A DNA stretch of 64,000 nucleotides from Echinococcus granulosus (GCF_000524195.1 NW_020170389.1:1101983-1165982); one strand, 5' to 3'; positions 1 to 15,100 are shown, counted from the first letter of the stretch. Numbers and translations: made by a program. The notes: generated by a model not told the origin, from the letters alone.

Positions 1-3000
1 GGTGATTACATTAAGTGATCATTCTTTGAATATAAAAATGGTTACTTTCACCTTTTCGACAACACTCTTATCCTCATTTATTTTACCTCCAGCAAACAAC
101 GAACACAGGCCTCTCTATAATTTGCAATAATGCATTTGAATTTATTGGACTTAGTGACCAGGTTTTCAAATAATGTATAGAGTAGACCAAATACTGTTCG
201 TAAATTTGGCAAAAATTGAGATTTTTTAAGGTTCTCGCCATGGTTTTCGAAGAAAATGCTATGTTGCTTTCAGCAGTCTGAAAAACTAAGCTTGGAACAA
301 GTTTGTGTCATGATATTCAGCGGCTAAACCATTTTGAACATCTCAAATTTTGCAGATTTGGTTGACTTAATGCTTTTATTTTTTTTTTACTTTTACCATG
401 GAAATAATTTTTACAACGTGGGATGTGATTCACATTCTGGTAACACCCTTAATTAGATTAACTGTCGCTAAAAATATTAATAAATACAAAAATTCGCTGT
501 TGAGCACAAGGGTATTCTGTCACACTCTTAAAATGAATAAATGACACATTTAAGGGGGCAACTCATCGTAAAACCTCATCGTCTCGTCTCAGCTGTAAAA
601 AACAACTTTTAGTAAAAACCTAAGGTAGTGTGGGATTTTACAATGGTACAGTCATATCTAGCTGCTTTGAAAGTTCATTAGACGCGCATTGTAAGGATTG
701 CGTTACACATGGAATGGCTTATTCACTTTGGCAAAGGCTATAACACCGGAACATCAGCATCCACACCTTAGCAGTCTTCCTGAAACCATTATTATACGCA
801 ATATTGTAAAGCTAATCTGTATTCCCATGTGTTCTCTTATGGTAGCCTGCTTGCAGTAAGCATTTTAGCTTTTCTCTCAACCACCATTCCTACTTAGGCT
901 GTCTAAAAAGGGGCAATTTACTGGTCTCAAAAGGCTTCACAGACCATTTCGAATAGAAAGCAGCAAGTAACTTGATGGCAATTCCGCGAATTGGAAAGTC
1001 TGAACTTTTTAGCCGTCCGGTAGGTTATTTTTGGACTGCATTTTTATGCTGCTCACCACACAATTCCCTGCAACAGCTGCAGGGAATGTTTTTTCTGATA
1101 CAACCTAAGTCTTGGTAACAGCTGCTTTCTAGTAGTCTTTTGGATCTTACACGCACGGGAGGCTGTAGTCCTGTCCCACGTTTTTAAAATGACTCTAACA
1201 TGGTTCTAACAGGTTTCCAAATTTTGCATTAGATATATTGTACATAAGTGGGGAATTTCATTAAACTAGAACCACTTCTCACTTTGTGAGTTCATGATCC
1301 ATGATATGCTACGACCAAGATGTAAAAATATGAACTGTTCCTTTTTATAGTATGAAAAAACGGCTGCATAAGACCTTACGGTAACAAAGAAAGAAGTCAC
1401 CCATCTGTTTACATTGGTTATGATTTCTACCCATTGTATTAAAAAGAGTTGGGTAGCTTTATGTTGTTCCTATGGGAATAAATCCATCCTTAATGGAAAA
1501 TACCTGTTTAGTATTCCAAGTTTTTCCTAGTCAATTCAATCAGCCAAATTTTGAAGGTGCTGATGGTCAGTCGTGGTTAAAATGTCATGAACTTACCTAA
1601 TGGTAGCTCTTAGTTCTTTAATTTTAAGATGAAAACTAAGCTTTAAGACCTCAAATGTTGTTAATTGCTATAAAAAATAGTTAGGAGATAAATTAACCAC
1701 CACGAAAAGGTGCAGCTGGCTTCTCGACCCTTGAGTCTAATTGTGGAACGCATATTTGGTGTTTTATAAGATCGAGAATTCAAGATAGCCCATGTAATAG
1801 CTATCTCCGCCTCGGTTTGAAAAATTATACTCTACTTGCTCAACGTATGTATTATTAATGCGGCATTTTGAGCATTTTATCAACTCTGCTCATTCCCACT
1901 ACTTCTATATCACGCTTTGCATTCTAAAGTGGTGCGATTTGGCAATTGTTAGAGCAAGAGGTTTTAAAGGAACCCTGACCAGTTTCGGCTGTAAACCACA
2001 GTCATTTATAATAAAGAATGTATTTCGCTTAAATGAATACATTTGTATTTCATTGAGGACTATGCGGATGTAAATAAACAGCTTTTTATGCTGATAAATG
2101 TTGGTGGAGGCTGTATCATGTGTGAAGCACTACAAAGTGGGACACTCGAGACCACCCCAGTTGTTTTCAAATAATATGATGCAGACTAGTCTTTAGATTC
2201 GAAAGCGAGTGGAAGTAATAGCAGTCATAATTAATTTTTTCTCATTTGATTGCTTCGCTAGACAGCATAAGGTCCATAGAGCCTAAACTAAAAGTGAGTT
2301 AAATTCACACTTAATTTAGTGCCACATCTGCATGTGCTTTTATTTAATAAACATGATTTTAAAAAATGATTCTCAAAAGAATTACAACGAATTCTTAAAA
2401 CAATTTTTGACAGAAAATTGAGGAACTACTAAAGCATGCTCATAATTACACAACCTCATCGGTAGGTTTCCAAGATAATTCTTCTGGTTGTTAGCACATA
2501 TTTTGAATAAGACGATTGCGACTTTGCTGTTAACTATAATGCCATCACACTTTATTTCAGAATATACTGGTTTCACCTCTAAAACCATGGAGTGTAAAAT
2601 GTCGGTAATGATTGCTCGTCTTTTGAGCCTGACGTTTAAACGATGGTCATTAACATGACTAAATGAAGCATAAAAGTATCCATGAATCTCCTAGAAATCC
2701 TATTATTCTAAAACAAAAATTGTTCTCTCATATCATTTAGAATGCATATTCATTCTTCTAGTTCTTAAATCATCCATCTGTGATAAGAAATCATCAAGTT
2801 ATTTTAAGACTTCAATAACACCGTATCTCATTTTATTGCTTATGCTCTACTTACAAAAATGTGGTTCTGCAAAGGAGAAAAACATTCACACTTTAAATTA
2901 TTTATACCGAAAGGCGACTTAAAGACCACCGTGGACTTTATTTTGCCAGCCAGACCCAGCCGAGCGACAACGGGCAGCGCATAGGCTGCTCCTCCTGCAG

Positions 3001-6000
3001 GCGCCAGGTGCCTAGATAAATCACAATCACTGCTTGCCAAATATTCCCTGGCTGCGTATTTTTTCAATAAAATAAAGTATGAATACTTCTTTTGATTATT
3101 CCTTTTATCAACAAGGGGTACAGGAACTATTTTTACGAATGTACGAATTGACAAGCAGGCGAACTCTCCTGCAAGTGATACCACTTGACACCAATAATCT
3201 TCGTCCATGCGGCATAAAAAGGCATGTAGAGGACTCCTTCATCCTGCATGTGAGTGTGAAAGAGGGAACAATGTCTGAGGGGAAGGGGCCGTGGGGGTAC
3301 TGATGCAGAAACTGCCATTTAGAGGGCTTTAGTGGCTCGAATGCCTCTAAGGCGCCAGATGCCAGCACATATGACTCATCTTGCCACACCGTCCACCCCA
3401 CTTATTTGCGGGCGTGGGTGTTTGTTTATCTGGCCGTATATTTGCATATCCCGGATAAACCGGAATTCATGGCAGCTGCTTCAGTCTTGTTAAATCTGGG
3501 CTAAGACGCATTCACCAGGTCAACTCTCTCTTGTATCTGTGTAGAGCTCATCTGTCCAAAAATTATAGGCATCATTTTCTGCAAAAATTCTTCCTTTAAT
3601 TCTGCTCTTTTGGAATTACACGGATTTATCAAGAACAAAACTAGTATTCCTCATACACTGAGAGTTTTGTAGTAGTATAGCATGATTATGACTGGAAGAA
3701 TCAATCTTGGTAATCTGGAAAGAACGTTTTTAGAATATTCAAATATGAGATTAATTGCTTTATTAGCTAATTCGTTTGCGGTAAGCGTAAGTCCTAGTTC
3801 AGTCTGCCATATCTCGAAGCATCATAAAAGAATTTCCAGCACTAAAAAATATTTTAAACACTGCACCAGCGGTTAAAAGAATGGCTCTCAATGCTGTTAG
3901 CATACCTCATAAACTCAAAAGCAATATCTGCTGAGTATCTATAAATGCAAAGGCTGCACCACTTTGCTCAGTCAAATTTTCAATGGAAATATTTTCACAT
4001 TTTTAAAGAAAATGCAGACTGTGCTACAAATTTAACCCATCTTCGCATCTGGTCCATTTAAATAAGCCTCCTTACTCACATTGACGAACAATAGATTAAT
4101 TGAACATGGGCTTGTGAATCGAAAAGTGATCGACGCATCGTTCCAATTTCCACGATAGTCTACCTTCTGACGTCGAAATGTTGCCTGGACTAAATTTTCT
4201 CACCGAATTTTACGGTACCTCTCAATTTCATAGCCTTCACGTATGAAATCATCAAGGTAGCAAGCTTTTCGTTAGGCCAAGAAGTTAAACTATTAGACTT
4301 GAATATTTTTAACTAATTAACTATGATGCAAATAAATTTCCATGGCCGACTTGTAAATGTGAATGAATTAGTAGACGTGATTAATTGTTACCTAGAGGGG
4401 CATTAAAAGAAGACATTGTCTTCTGTTACAAATTAACGAGATTTGACAGCCAAAGGAAAATCTATCAAGTTACAACACTGCTGTTGTGAACTTGGCTAAC
4501 CAAAACACTGCCATCCATTCGAACTGTAAGCTTGGGTAGTTTAACAAGTATAGAACTAATCTATTCACGAAAATTGACTTTAATTGGTCCATGAATTTGA
4601 TCAACAAAATCGCATTAAGCAGCATGCAAATGAAAGACGAGGCCTTTTTACATATTTATTTTTTTGACGAATAAGCCATCCAAAGGGAGGCTACAAATAA
4701 CTTTCGAGATTTTATAAATTTGGCGTATTTTATGCGAAACAAACCTATAATTTATATTAATAATGGCCTTTTCCAGTCATCGTTAACAAATGGAAAGAGG
4801 CGAATTGGTGATTTATAGGTTTTGGCGGTCCTGTTCTGTAAAAGATAACAAGGCTAGTCCTGAGGCGGGTGATTGAATCATGGACCGAAAACCGGTGAGG
4901 CAAATCATTCTGGTGGCGATTATTTCATTAGTGAGAAGAAAACGTTGTGTTTACATCCGCTCATATAAAAGTGGCCGAAGACGCAAGCTTTCGAGCGAAC
5001 ATTAGGAACGAAAGTGGGGCGCAAAAGCACTCCCAAACCATAGTACATATCATCTCAGTGACAAGGCTTATCTTTTAAGTCGAAAGTATGAAAGGGGAAT
5101 TTAGCAACTCGAGATGAAGTGATTCCTCAGGCCCAGGATATGCAATCTCCAACCCCTTAATTACATCTTTATGATAATTTATTCCGTAACCACACCTTCT
5201 GTCGATGCCTTTAGAGGTAACTTATGCTCTGTGCTGTTGAAAACATAAAACATTCAGACAACAGCTTTTGAGAAAGAATAGCCTTTCGGATAGGTCTATA
5301 GTTAGTGATTCTAAACGGGTTTACCAGACGCACCGTGAGTTTAGAAAAAGCTGAAAATAGCCTTAACGGCGAGCCTCTGTTTTGCTCATACTGTAGCAAT
5401 GACAAGGAAAAAGTCTCCGCTGCAGTTCGAAGTGGTGAAAGGCATGTCAACATATTTCAGTAAGAATTTTAGTAAACGCATGCTCAATGGCTGGGAATAA
5501 GGCACTACCCTGGGGAGACTCCCCAAATCATCCTAGACATGTAAAACCTTTACATTTCTTATAAATTTAGACAGTAGTCTGTGGATATCCTAAACTGATC
5601 TCTTTTATGAACAGAATCATAAAATCCCAAATTGATAGCATATAGGAAATTAAGTTACAATGCATGATTGTTGTAAATTTTGACCACTATTCTGACTATT
5701 CTGAATTTGTTGGCACACTCTGCTGCTTTCCAATTTGAAAAAATTTTCTTAAACTTTGTTGAATGATTTACTTTTCCTAAGGAGGTTTTTGCTGCGACTT
5801 CAAACTTGAATGGGCATGTTTCGGTGGTGAATTATTTAAGAAGACAAGCACAGATAAACTCAAACGACGATGAAGTTTGAGTTATTTAGACTTACTATTA
5901 TTTGTTTATGCTAATCAAATGCAGATTCACCGTGTTCTGTAGTTGCCACTATTCGATACAAACGTGTTTGAAAACACATCATGAAATGCTTTTTCTTTTC

Positions 6001-9000
6001 GTATTGCTAAAATATGCCAAGATAGGGAGCATGAATAGAAGAGGAAAAATTTGGAACATTTTCGATGAAAACAAAAAGAGCGAATGCACAGAAACTCTTA
6101 CTTTACTGCTCTCTCCTTAGCAAGAAGAAAATTTTCCTTCAGGCAAATGATTAATCGCTTTCATTATAAGCAAACAATTTTAGCATCACAAAGTTAGCTG
6201 AGTTGCGGAACATTAAGCCCCTACACATGTATGTGGGTATAATATCATTTAGCTTATCTACATTCTATGAAAAGGGTAAAATGGAGAAACGGTATAGGTT
6301 AACGAACCAGACAGTGATGCAAGCTTTTACACAATTTATCAAAAGTGGATTTATTAAGAAAGTAATAAACTCAATTTAGTGCACATACGCTGCCGTCACT
6401 ATGTCTTCTAAATTTTAGCAAAACCGACGGAATTTATTCAAAGAGAAATTTCGTTTCTTATTTGCCGATTTCAATTTACTGCATTGTGTGGCCTCCGGAA
6501 GAGAAGGTCATCTGGCGCTGCCTGAGACCTGACCACCTAAATAGTACTTTTTCCCCCGAGCCACTCTATTTGTGTGATTTCGTAATGAAATGCAGAAATA
6601 CCTAGTTGGTTAAAGCAAATTTTCTCAAGTTTTAACTGTAAAGAAAATTTAGTTGGGCTTGAACTGCATCTTCACGTATAAGTGGTTCACAGATCGTTAA
6701 CCAGACTAGAGCAAAATAATAGCACTGTTTTACCGTGAAGACCGCCTCTGATTCTAACTGCATTTGCGCCTTTCACCTACTATGTGGCAAANNNNNNNNN
6801 NNNNNNNNNNNNNNNNNNNNNNNNNNNNNNNNNNNNNNNNNNNNNNNNNNNNNNNNNNNNNNNNNNNNNNNNNNNNNNNNNNNNNNNNNNNAATCTTTTT
6901 CATGCCTCATGTCCATTACAAATGAGGTTCATGACAGTGGCTAAGGCTCATGCTTGGCTTGCATCGATGAACATATAAGACAACAAGTGCTCCTGTATGT
7001 TTAATTTTCACGTTTTTAATATCGGCTTCCGCGTAAACTGAGAGTCGACACCTTCGATATTAGACATAAAATTTTACAGCTAACGCTTTTAAAAATATTT
7101 ATTTAATGTCATATCTGTACAGTGATCACGTTTCATTTTTTGACTTCCATTCACTGTCTGAGTAATTTTTGCAAAGTTTGAAGCATATACTACCACGACT
7201 TTCTAATTCCTGCCCTAGCATGACCCGGCTACCGGGATTTCTGAGGACCCGTATGTTATATAGGCTTGATTGGGAATAATATTAATGGATGATTCAATAT
7301 CTATGTCATATGTGGATGAATGTAAGGGTATGTGCAAATTGGGATTTCTTCGAGGGTCTAAAATACATTAGGTCAATTTCTTTTCCTCAAATGGAAATCG
7401 GTTAAATTGGGATAAGAAGGAAAAAATTGACGATGGCGGCAGTTGCGTTTTGACCATTGGCGGCAGAGGCAGGATTACAGTTAATTGCAATCTCGGAAAC
7501 CTCTGTGAATAGTGGGCAAAGGGAGTAGAAACAGCAATGCTCATTGTTTGGGTAAAAATACGAATATGCTTACAACAGCGCAAGCCAAGGTGGCGCCTTG
7601 TTCAATCGCCGCAATTTTGTGTCCACGCCACACGCGACGATGGTGGTTTCTTTAAACATAGGAGCCGTCTTAACTGTCTCTTTAACCAACCATTTTATTA
7701 ATGCCTTCAACGCGCGGTCAAGGGCACCTCAAACCTGCACAACAGTGTTTTTGACTGTGCTTTCCAACTTTTAGCTGTGAGTGCATGTGTACATTGACAT
7801 CCGTTTCTTTTTAATGATACCCAATTAGATTCCATTACCCCACCGCATTGAACGGCTAACTCCCACCGGAAATTACTATTCCGATAGTAAAAAATTGGGC
7901 AGTGCTTGTCCGGACAAAAGTGGGTGGTGTGAAGGCACTCCGTGGCCAGCATCTCACGGTCAACAAAAATAATCTCATACCAGCAGTATGGGAGACAATT
8001 AAGCTATCTAGTCAGCACTGAAGTATTTAAAGTGAATAATGAGTTGCACCCACACGAAATTGAAACCTTATGAGGAGCCATACTTAATTATGACACTTTT
8101 ATTGGCTTTCACCACGCAACTTCCGATGCAAAAAATACATTCATTATGGTCTTGCCCTTCAGCGTATGTGTGGGGGAGAACATCAAGTTTCCTTGACGAT
8201 TGGTAGATTGGAGCAAAAAACTAATTGAGAGCTTAGTGAGATTTACTTATCAGTAAGTATGAAGATGCCTCAGAATCCTCTAATTCGATACGATGAGCCT
8301 CCACTGTTTTTCACAATCTTCGAAAAATGCATGGAAATAACATATGGTCAATTTCTTTCTCATAAAATGGCTCACTTATGAAATTAAATGCATAAGTAAC
8401 TTTTCCCTTCAACAGCCCAATCAAAGATTGCTATTGACACTTTTTCCTAGTACAGATAGGATCATGTCGGACCGGAGGTGATAAACGACAATAATGAAGC
8501 AGTGAAACACGAGATTCATCTTTATACCTTTGTACATCAAATTAAAGAATGTATTTGAACCACAGTCCATTTGGCTTTAAAAAAGAAAGTAAGCTTTTAA
8601 AAATAGCAAAGCGCACAACCCAGCAAAGATCCCACCTGCAGCCGAACATCACGAATTCCGGTTAAGGCCCGTGCTTTCAATTCATCCTTTTAGCTAAAAT
8701 GGATTGCCAGTGCGTTGTACCATTAAAAAGACTAAGTTTACCAAAAGTCGTTCCCAACTTTTTACTCCTACAAATCCTATCCCAAAAAACCAGCAACCTG
8801 TTTGACAGACGTCGTCAGTTTGTTGCTACATTTTGACATTGACTCCGCCCATCAATCGGAGAGGGATAAAAAAGTCCACCCAGATGTTACGGAGCATCTG
8901 GAGCAATTTTTTAAAGCGAGTTCAATTTGGCTTAAAGTTTACAAAATCAAGGTAATGCTAACCAGTGCGGAAACGTTTCGAAAATACCAGAAAATATCTC

Positions 9001-9109
9001 ATCACTCAGGAAGTCTTATCAACAAAGCACAAAATTTCTAGTTGAGGATAACTTTTATGCAGCACAGTTTCAGGCATCAAGAGTTCTACTGAGTCACATC
9101 AAAGTAGAA
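1..9109. other. Intergenic region with no supported gene
   Basis: This stretch is AT-rich and broken by stops in all frames. The short open frames here show no family resemblance and no consistent codon character. A 100-N gap lies at 6792-6891. Two GC-richer patches stand out, 2930-3480 and 7430-7660; both are discussed as findings. Downstream of the TDRD3 stop codon, the complement of 8096-8102 carries an AATAAA hexamer, about 1 kb beyond the stop and possibly that gene's polyadenylation signal. Isolated exons of another gene could be hidden here, because single flatworm exons are short. Confidence 0.5.
6792..6891. other. Assembly gap (100 N)
   Basis: A run of exactly 100 N, the same length as the other two gaps in the window. 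This suggests a fixed placeholder for a gap of unknown size, so distances across it are not reliable. Confidence 0.98.
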
Positions 9110-12100
9110 TTAGCCGCGACGATAAGATCCACGACTACGGGAGTTATGCTGCGAGATGCCGCTGCAGCCACGTCCACCACCTCGAAAACGGGTTAGAAAA
9201 GCCCCTCTTCTTCCTTCACTCCTGCCTCTGATATCGCCACTGCCATGGAGCGTCTCTGTGTGGCGGGGAGTGGAACTCGGAGCAACTGGAAGTATGTCTT
9301 CCGTCACCTACGAACATCAAATGTGTTAAATCCAATTCAACAAATACTGAAGAAATAATATATCTACCTTGGAAAGTATGTATTGATTGATTTACTTCAT
9401 TGTGCCGCACCTTGCTCTGGATAGGATTTCAAAATGAAGAACCCTATGTAAAACGACTATTCCTCGACCGCCTAAGCACCAGTTACGGTGCATAGACTGA
9501 CGAGTCTTGCAAAAAATCTCAAACTGGGATCGATCTAGTAATCGAAAATTCAAATAGAGTCCCCAAGTAGTGCCAGTAGAGCACCTAAAGAACGCACCGT
9601 TAACAAGAGAACGATAAGATTTAAATCAGCAAAATTGACCACAAACGTTCATATCTATAGGCCTCTAGTCAGTAAACCTTATTTAAAATTTGTCTATCTT
9701 AACTCCTAAAGGAAGTATTGACGATGAAACATTTTATTTCGCATCACAGCTTACCAATCTACTCTCTCCAGCTCTTACATCATTAGAATTTCACCACTGA
9801 TTCCAGCACCTGCGAAATAACAGAGAAATGCTTACAAAGTCTACTTTTAAATTAGAGGGACGGTATGGACCAAACGCCAATAGTTTGGGGCAGCAACAAT
9901 TTTGTGTACTACGAAAGCGATGGGGATTCAATTAGCTTGGTTAATTAGCATCATTCACTCATAAAGTTAGTGGGTCTGATTATATTTTTGGGCAGCCTGG
10001 AAATGAGCCTGGTGTTATGGACAGTTTAAGTCAGTTGTAGCTTTGCTGATTTAAGCATGCCATTTCGTTTTATAGGCTGAAGGGGATGAAACCTGACCAG
10101 TAAGACCGTGTAAATCACAGCTTTGATGCTCCGAATCACTAACTTTTGAGATAAAACCCACCTCCGTGTTGTCGAGAGTGCGAAGCATGCTAACGGGGAC
10201 CTCCTCCTGCTCCTCGCTCTCGAGATAGGCCACCAGGGCCACGCGCTCACCAGCCACCTTGGAGGGGAGGAGGCCGACAAGACGCGCCGCCTCGTAGTCG
10301 CCCGACATGACGCGCGCTTGCAGAACTGTGCCCGGAGCGAGGCGCAGTCTCGTCGGTGCCGATGATGTCGTTATTAGGGGCTTCGAAGGACCAGGTCGTT
10401 GAGGCAGCGCCTGGTCCATGAACTCGGAGAGAGGCACCGGTCCACTCAAAGGCCTCCCTCGAAGACCTGCCCTCCCAGCTGCTGCCACCTAGAGAGGAAC
10501 ACAAGGTAAGAAACTTGGAGTTCTAATGTTGCATAACATTAAGCTTCATAGTTTCAACGCCGGACCCCTGTGACCCAAATCACCCCAAAAATGTTTCTAG
10601 AAGCCAGACCTCCTATATCTTTATAACAGCTAGTCCCAGACCTACGTCTTTTATATTGCCTTTTGGAATAAATTGAGAGCCGCATACCGACCCTGCATCA
10701 GGTTGTCTATTGTCAATAACTCCCCTCAATCCAATCCGATTATTATAGATGCGACCATTTAGTCATTCAAAATAGAGGATTGATTAAAAGGTAGAAGACA
10801 GCATTCTTATTCCAAAGGATGCTCGTAAGATCTTTCATTTTGATGTTGTCACAAAAATATACAGAACACCGAAAGCTCATCGTGCAACTCCAAACTGAAC
10901 ATAGTCTTCTCCAGTGGGACGTAGAGCGGTTAATTGACAATTTTAAAACCGCATTAATCCCACCAGAGCAGAATTTTTCGTTGGGTAACTACAGCTAATT
11001 TCAAATTGCATGCAAATATTTTCACAACCTCGTGTACAGAGGAGAGTCGAAATTCATTTAAGCGCATTAAGACATCCGCCTTGCACGAGGAACTTTAAAG
11101 CTTTAAATTTTGATTCAGATACAAATATGCCATTCACTAAAAGTGGGTGGGCAGAAAGGATCAATAGAAAAATATCCCGATGTTTTGATTATTAAAACCC
11201 TTACAGAAAAAAGTAAATTATCACTTAAGAGCTAACCTAAATTCATACCTCTACTCGATTTTCATCACAGTTTAGACTGAAAAGTCTGAGGCAGTTTGAA
11301 TGGACACTAATAACATCTTTGCTTGGCCTAAATGAACGGCTGCATCTAAAGTGTAGGCAGTATAAGTGAATTAGACGAACGTTAATTTATTCGTGTTAGC
11401 TTGGAACCAACAAGTGGGAGTGGATAAATGGGAAAAATTAAATTATACGAGGATATTAAAGAATTACATCGTTTTAGGCGACAGTTGCAACCAATACAAT
11501 TGTTAACTTCGATTCAAAGTAACAAACAAATGAGTTTCCATAAGACGGACAGAATAAATGAAGAGAACTATAGTCATGAGTTAAATATGAGAAACAGCTA
11601 CCTATGGATCAATGTAGCCTTTGTGATGTAAGTATGTAACATAGTTACCCCTTAGGAGGCAGAAATTCAATATCTATTCATTGAGTTTTAGCAAAATGCG
11701 ATTTCCGTTGCAATAAATATTCCCTTTCTTATGGTACTTTTTCAATAAAATAGTGAATGCGACATTTAGTGAACAATAGGAACCAGAGAACAGAAGGCGA
11801 TATCATCGCCACAAAAGCTTAATTTTTTACCATCAACAGTGTAGTGGAATTTGACAGTCAAAAAAACGTAACTATAGCTAATTGAGGGACCTAATAAAAT
11901 TGGATTATTAACTATGCCTCATTGAAATAGGTAAAAATAGGATATTTACCAGTAAAACCAACCCTTAATGAACGGTGATAAATGATTAGGACGTAATACG
12001 ATTTAACAATTCCTATCAAACTAGGCCAAACTGCTGTAATCAGAACTTCACCCCTCTAAGATAAGCTCTGCATGCCATAGATAGCACCTCTAATATCACG

Positions 12101-15100
12101 TTTTTTATTTTACCGACAATGGAGAGGGTACTACTGCTGACAAACTTTTATTGAAAATACAAAAAGGTATACGGAATCCTGGTGAGTTTAATAGGTGAAT
12201 ACCAAAAATAACTTATTCATTGTCATTTAGGAATTCCAGCTTATAATCGCAAGCTACACACCTATAAGTTCTACTTAAAATGTAAAAACAGTAACTGACA
12301 AATATAAAATGTCCCTACTTAAACATTTTTTGAAACAAACTAAAAAAGAGGCATGTCCGTTTCTTTAGAGTAAGCCAAACACAATAAAACTAGCTTGTAA
12401 AAATAGCAAAAACAAGTTTGTTTCATAGTACAAGCAAAAACATTAACAATTGTATCGCCTCAACGTTTTTGGTAGCAGCTGGACAATACCATTCAAAAAA
12501 AATCGGAAACGCTAACGTTGCTTTTGTTCACAGTTTGCCCTGTCTTTTTGATGGATGCCAAAGGGATCCATCAATTTTGCTTGTTTAAAAGAATCCCTCA
12601 GACTATTCATCCGTTATCGAAACGGAGAGAGATGAAAGAGACGCATTACCTAATGCCTCGTCGAAGTAAGCCAAACCCATTTCGTTAAGCAATTATGAGG
12701 TGTCGGTAATTCATCTAGGAATCATTTATCATAGATTTGTTTGACTTTCCCAAAATACCGAAGAATTTTATCCCAGAATTGCTTGTATTTGAAATGTTGA
12801 GATGTTTACACCTAAGGTAATTATTCAAGTCCTAGTATGACTACCGTTTTATCGCTAATTTGGTTAGAATAAAAAGAACCAGAGTTATATTGCACAAGTC
12901 GTGTATGATCGCGTAATGCTATTTTTTGGAAGTATTCGATGATACACTCTAAAACAAGACAAACAACTATGGGTTCAATTTAAGTTTACTTTTAATAAGA
13001 ACCTCATCCCAAAGGATCTAACTGTCAATCTACAAAATTGTTCCACCCACGGTCTATTCATCACGCAGATATCTCCAAATGCAAAGGTTAAGGAAACCGA
13101 GCATTATGAGTGACGTGTGTAATAAGACATCCTTTAATTCAATTACCACTTGTCGAAACAGTGTTGCCACGCCATGTTTAATTTATGCAGGGATCCGTGT
13201 GATTCTATTCAAGTGACCTACAGTCTATGACAATGAAAAAAACGTGGATCTTCCACCGAGTTCGACACCCATTTAAACAATCGAATAACGGCTATTGATG
13301 TACTCATGCTAACCGCATGCTAAATATGGACTATTTCCTGAACAAATGTAAAAGTATCCAGCAGCAAGACGACGCAGAGCTATCGACGTAGTATTTTCCA
13401 AATTACTAGTTAATAGTGAAGAGTTTCATATGGCACACACTTGGCCTTTAAATCCATTAGATTCTAAAACAAATACTTTTCATGCCTAATATCCCCTATA
13501 CTCTAGAGGACGTCGAACAATTAAGTTCTACCAACTCTATAAGAACAACGTTTGCCCGTCGCCTTTTGCTATTTTGAGGACAAATGATTAATGGCATCTA
13601 AATAAGCACGGAAGCGTCTATGTAAATGACATTTTCATCCACGGTCCAATCCACCTTACTGGTGGGCGTCGAGGTAATTCATTACCTTAGGTCTGTGCTC
13701 AAAGTGAGCAATCAAAAAATTACATGATAATAGCGCTGAACTCTTCAGATGAAATAATACCCCTGATAACCAATCAAAGCAGGCTAAATCTATTAAGAAG
13801 ATTTCGAGAAGCTACCAGGAACTGCACAGTGGTATATACCAACTTTCGAAATGTTAAGTTGTGAAATGATAACTCACACGTAAACCCTGTGGTTTTAAGG
13901 CTTCGAATCTTAGCCCCATGATGTGGAAATCTGTGAGGTTTCTCGAGGATGCGTCAAGTGCGATTTGCATACCTTCAAATCACAGTCAAAATCCCAATTG
14001 AAAAAGACCTTGAGTCATTTTTTCACCTAATTTTCGAGTAAAAATCTGTTCCAAAAGAGTTTAGTCGGTAAATAAAACGGTTCCAGCTAGACTACCTGTT
14101 TGATGGATGGGGTTACCCGCAAACCCAAAATAGTTACCACTTAATAATGAATAAATCCCCAAGTTCATTCACTTGTTATTGAAACAACGGAATCTGTTTT
14201 ATTCATTCAAACATGTTAACACCTAACAGATACGAAAGTTTCTTACAACTGCTTTAGATTGATATCGAGCTACTGAGATCGTTGAACAGAAATTGGAGCC
14301 AATCAAATTACGCAAAAAAATGAAAAAAAGCCACACAGCTCACCGAGTCGAAGCGTGGATCCTCCTCAATATCAAGGTTGAATTTCCTACTGCGTTCAGC
14401 GCCCCTACGTCCATGACCTCGTCCGCGCTCTACGTCCGACCTGGCCCCGTACGGGAAGCTGGGGTGGCGATCAGGTTGGCGTACCATGAGGCGATTGATG
14501 GCGCCATCTAGATTGTTTTTTGACTCCTCCAAGGCCGTGTTGGCTTCATGCGGCTGGTAGCCCATGGAAACCAGCTGGGCAAGGTTGAGATCACGTTCTA
14601 CTGCCATGTCTATTTGCGCTTGTTGGAATCTGACAAATGGAAAAGGACATAACACTGAATATGAATAGCCATCATCACAAAGCATTGAAATTAATTCTAT
14701 AGAGAAGTAATATGCATCCAAGTTTGTCCATATACAAAAGAACGAGTCATTGTAGTTGCACGGTATTTCAACCAAGTGTTTTGGGAAAAGGCCAATGAAG
14801 GAAAAACCTGAAAACAAATCATTGATGCCGATTTCACCATGCCCTAAATAAATCCCATTTTCCCATTGACGCTTTTCAAGTTATTTTTTATACTTTCGGT
14901 AAATTTTTGTGCCATGGTATATGGGTAAACTGATATTGTTAAGAAGTTTTTTCCAGCTGGTATGGTTTCCGTCGACATGGGGTAGTAAGTTGTATGCCAG
15001 TCTATTGTCCATGGTGAATAATAACTTGATATACATGAAAATCGAAAACTGTTTGGGGGTACTTTTTTCCGATGAATTCGATGTCATGAACAAAATTCTT

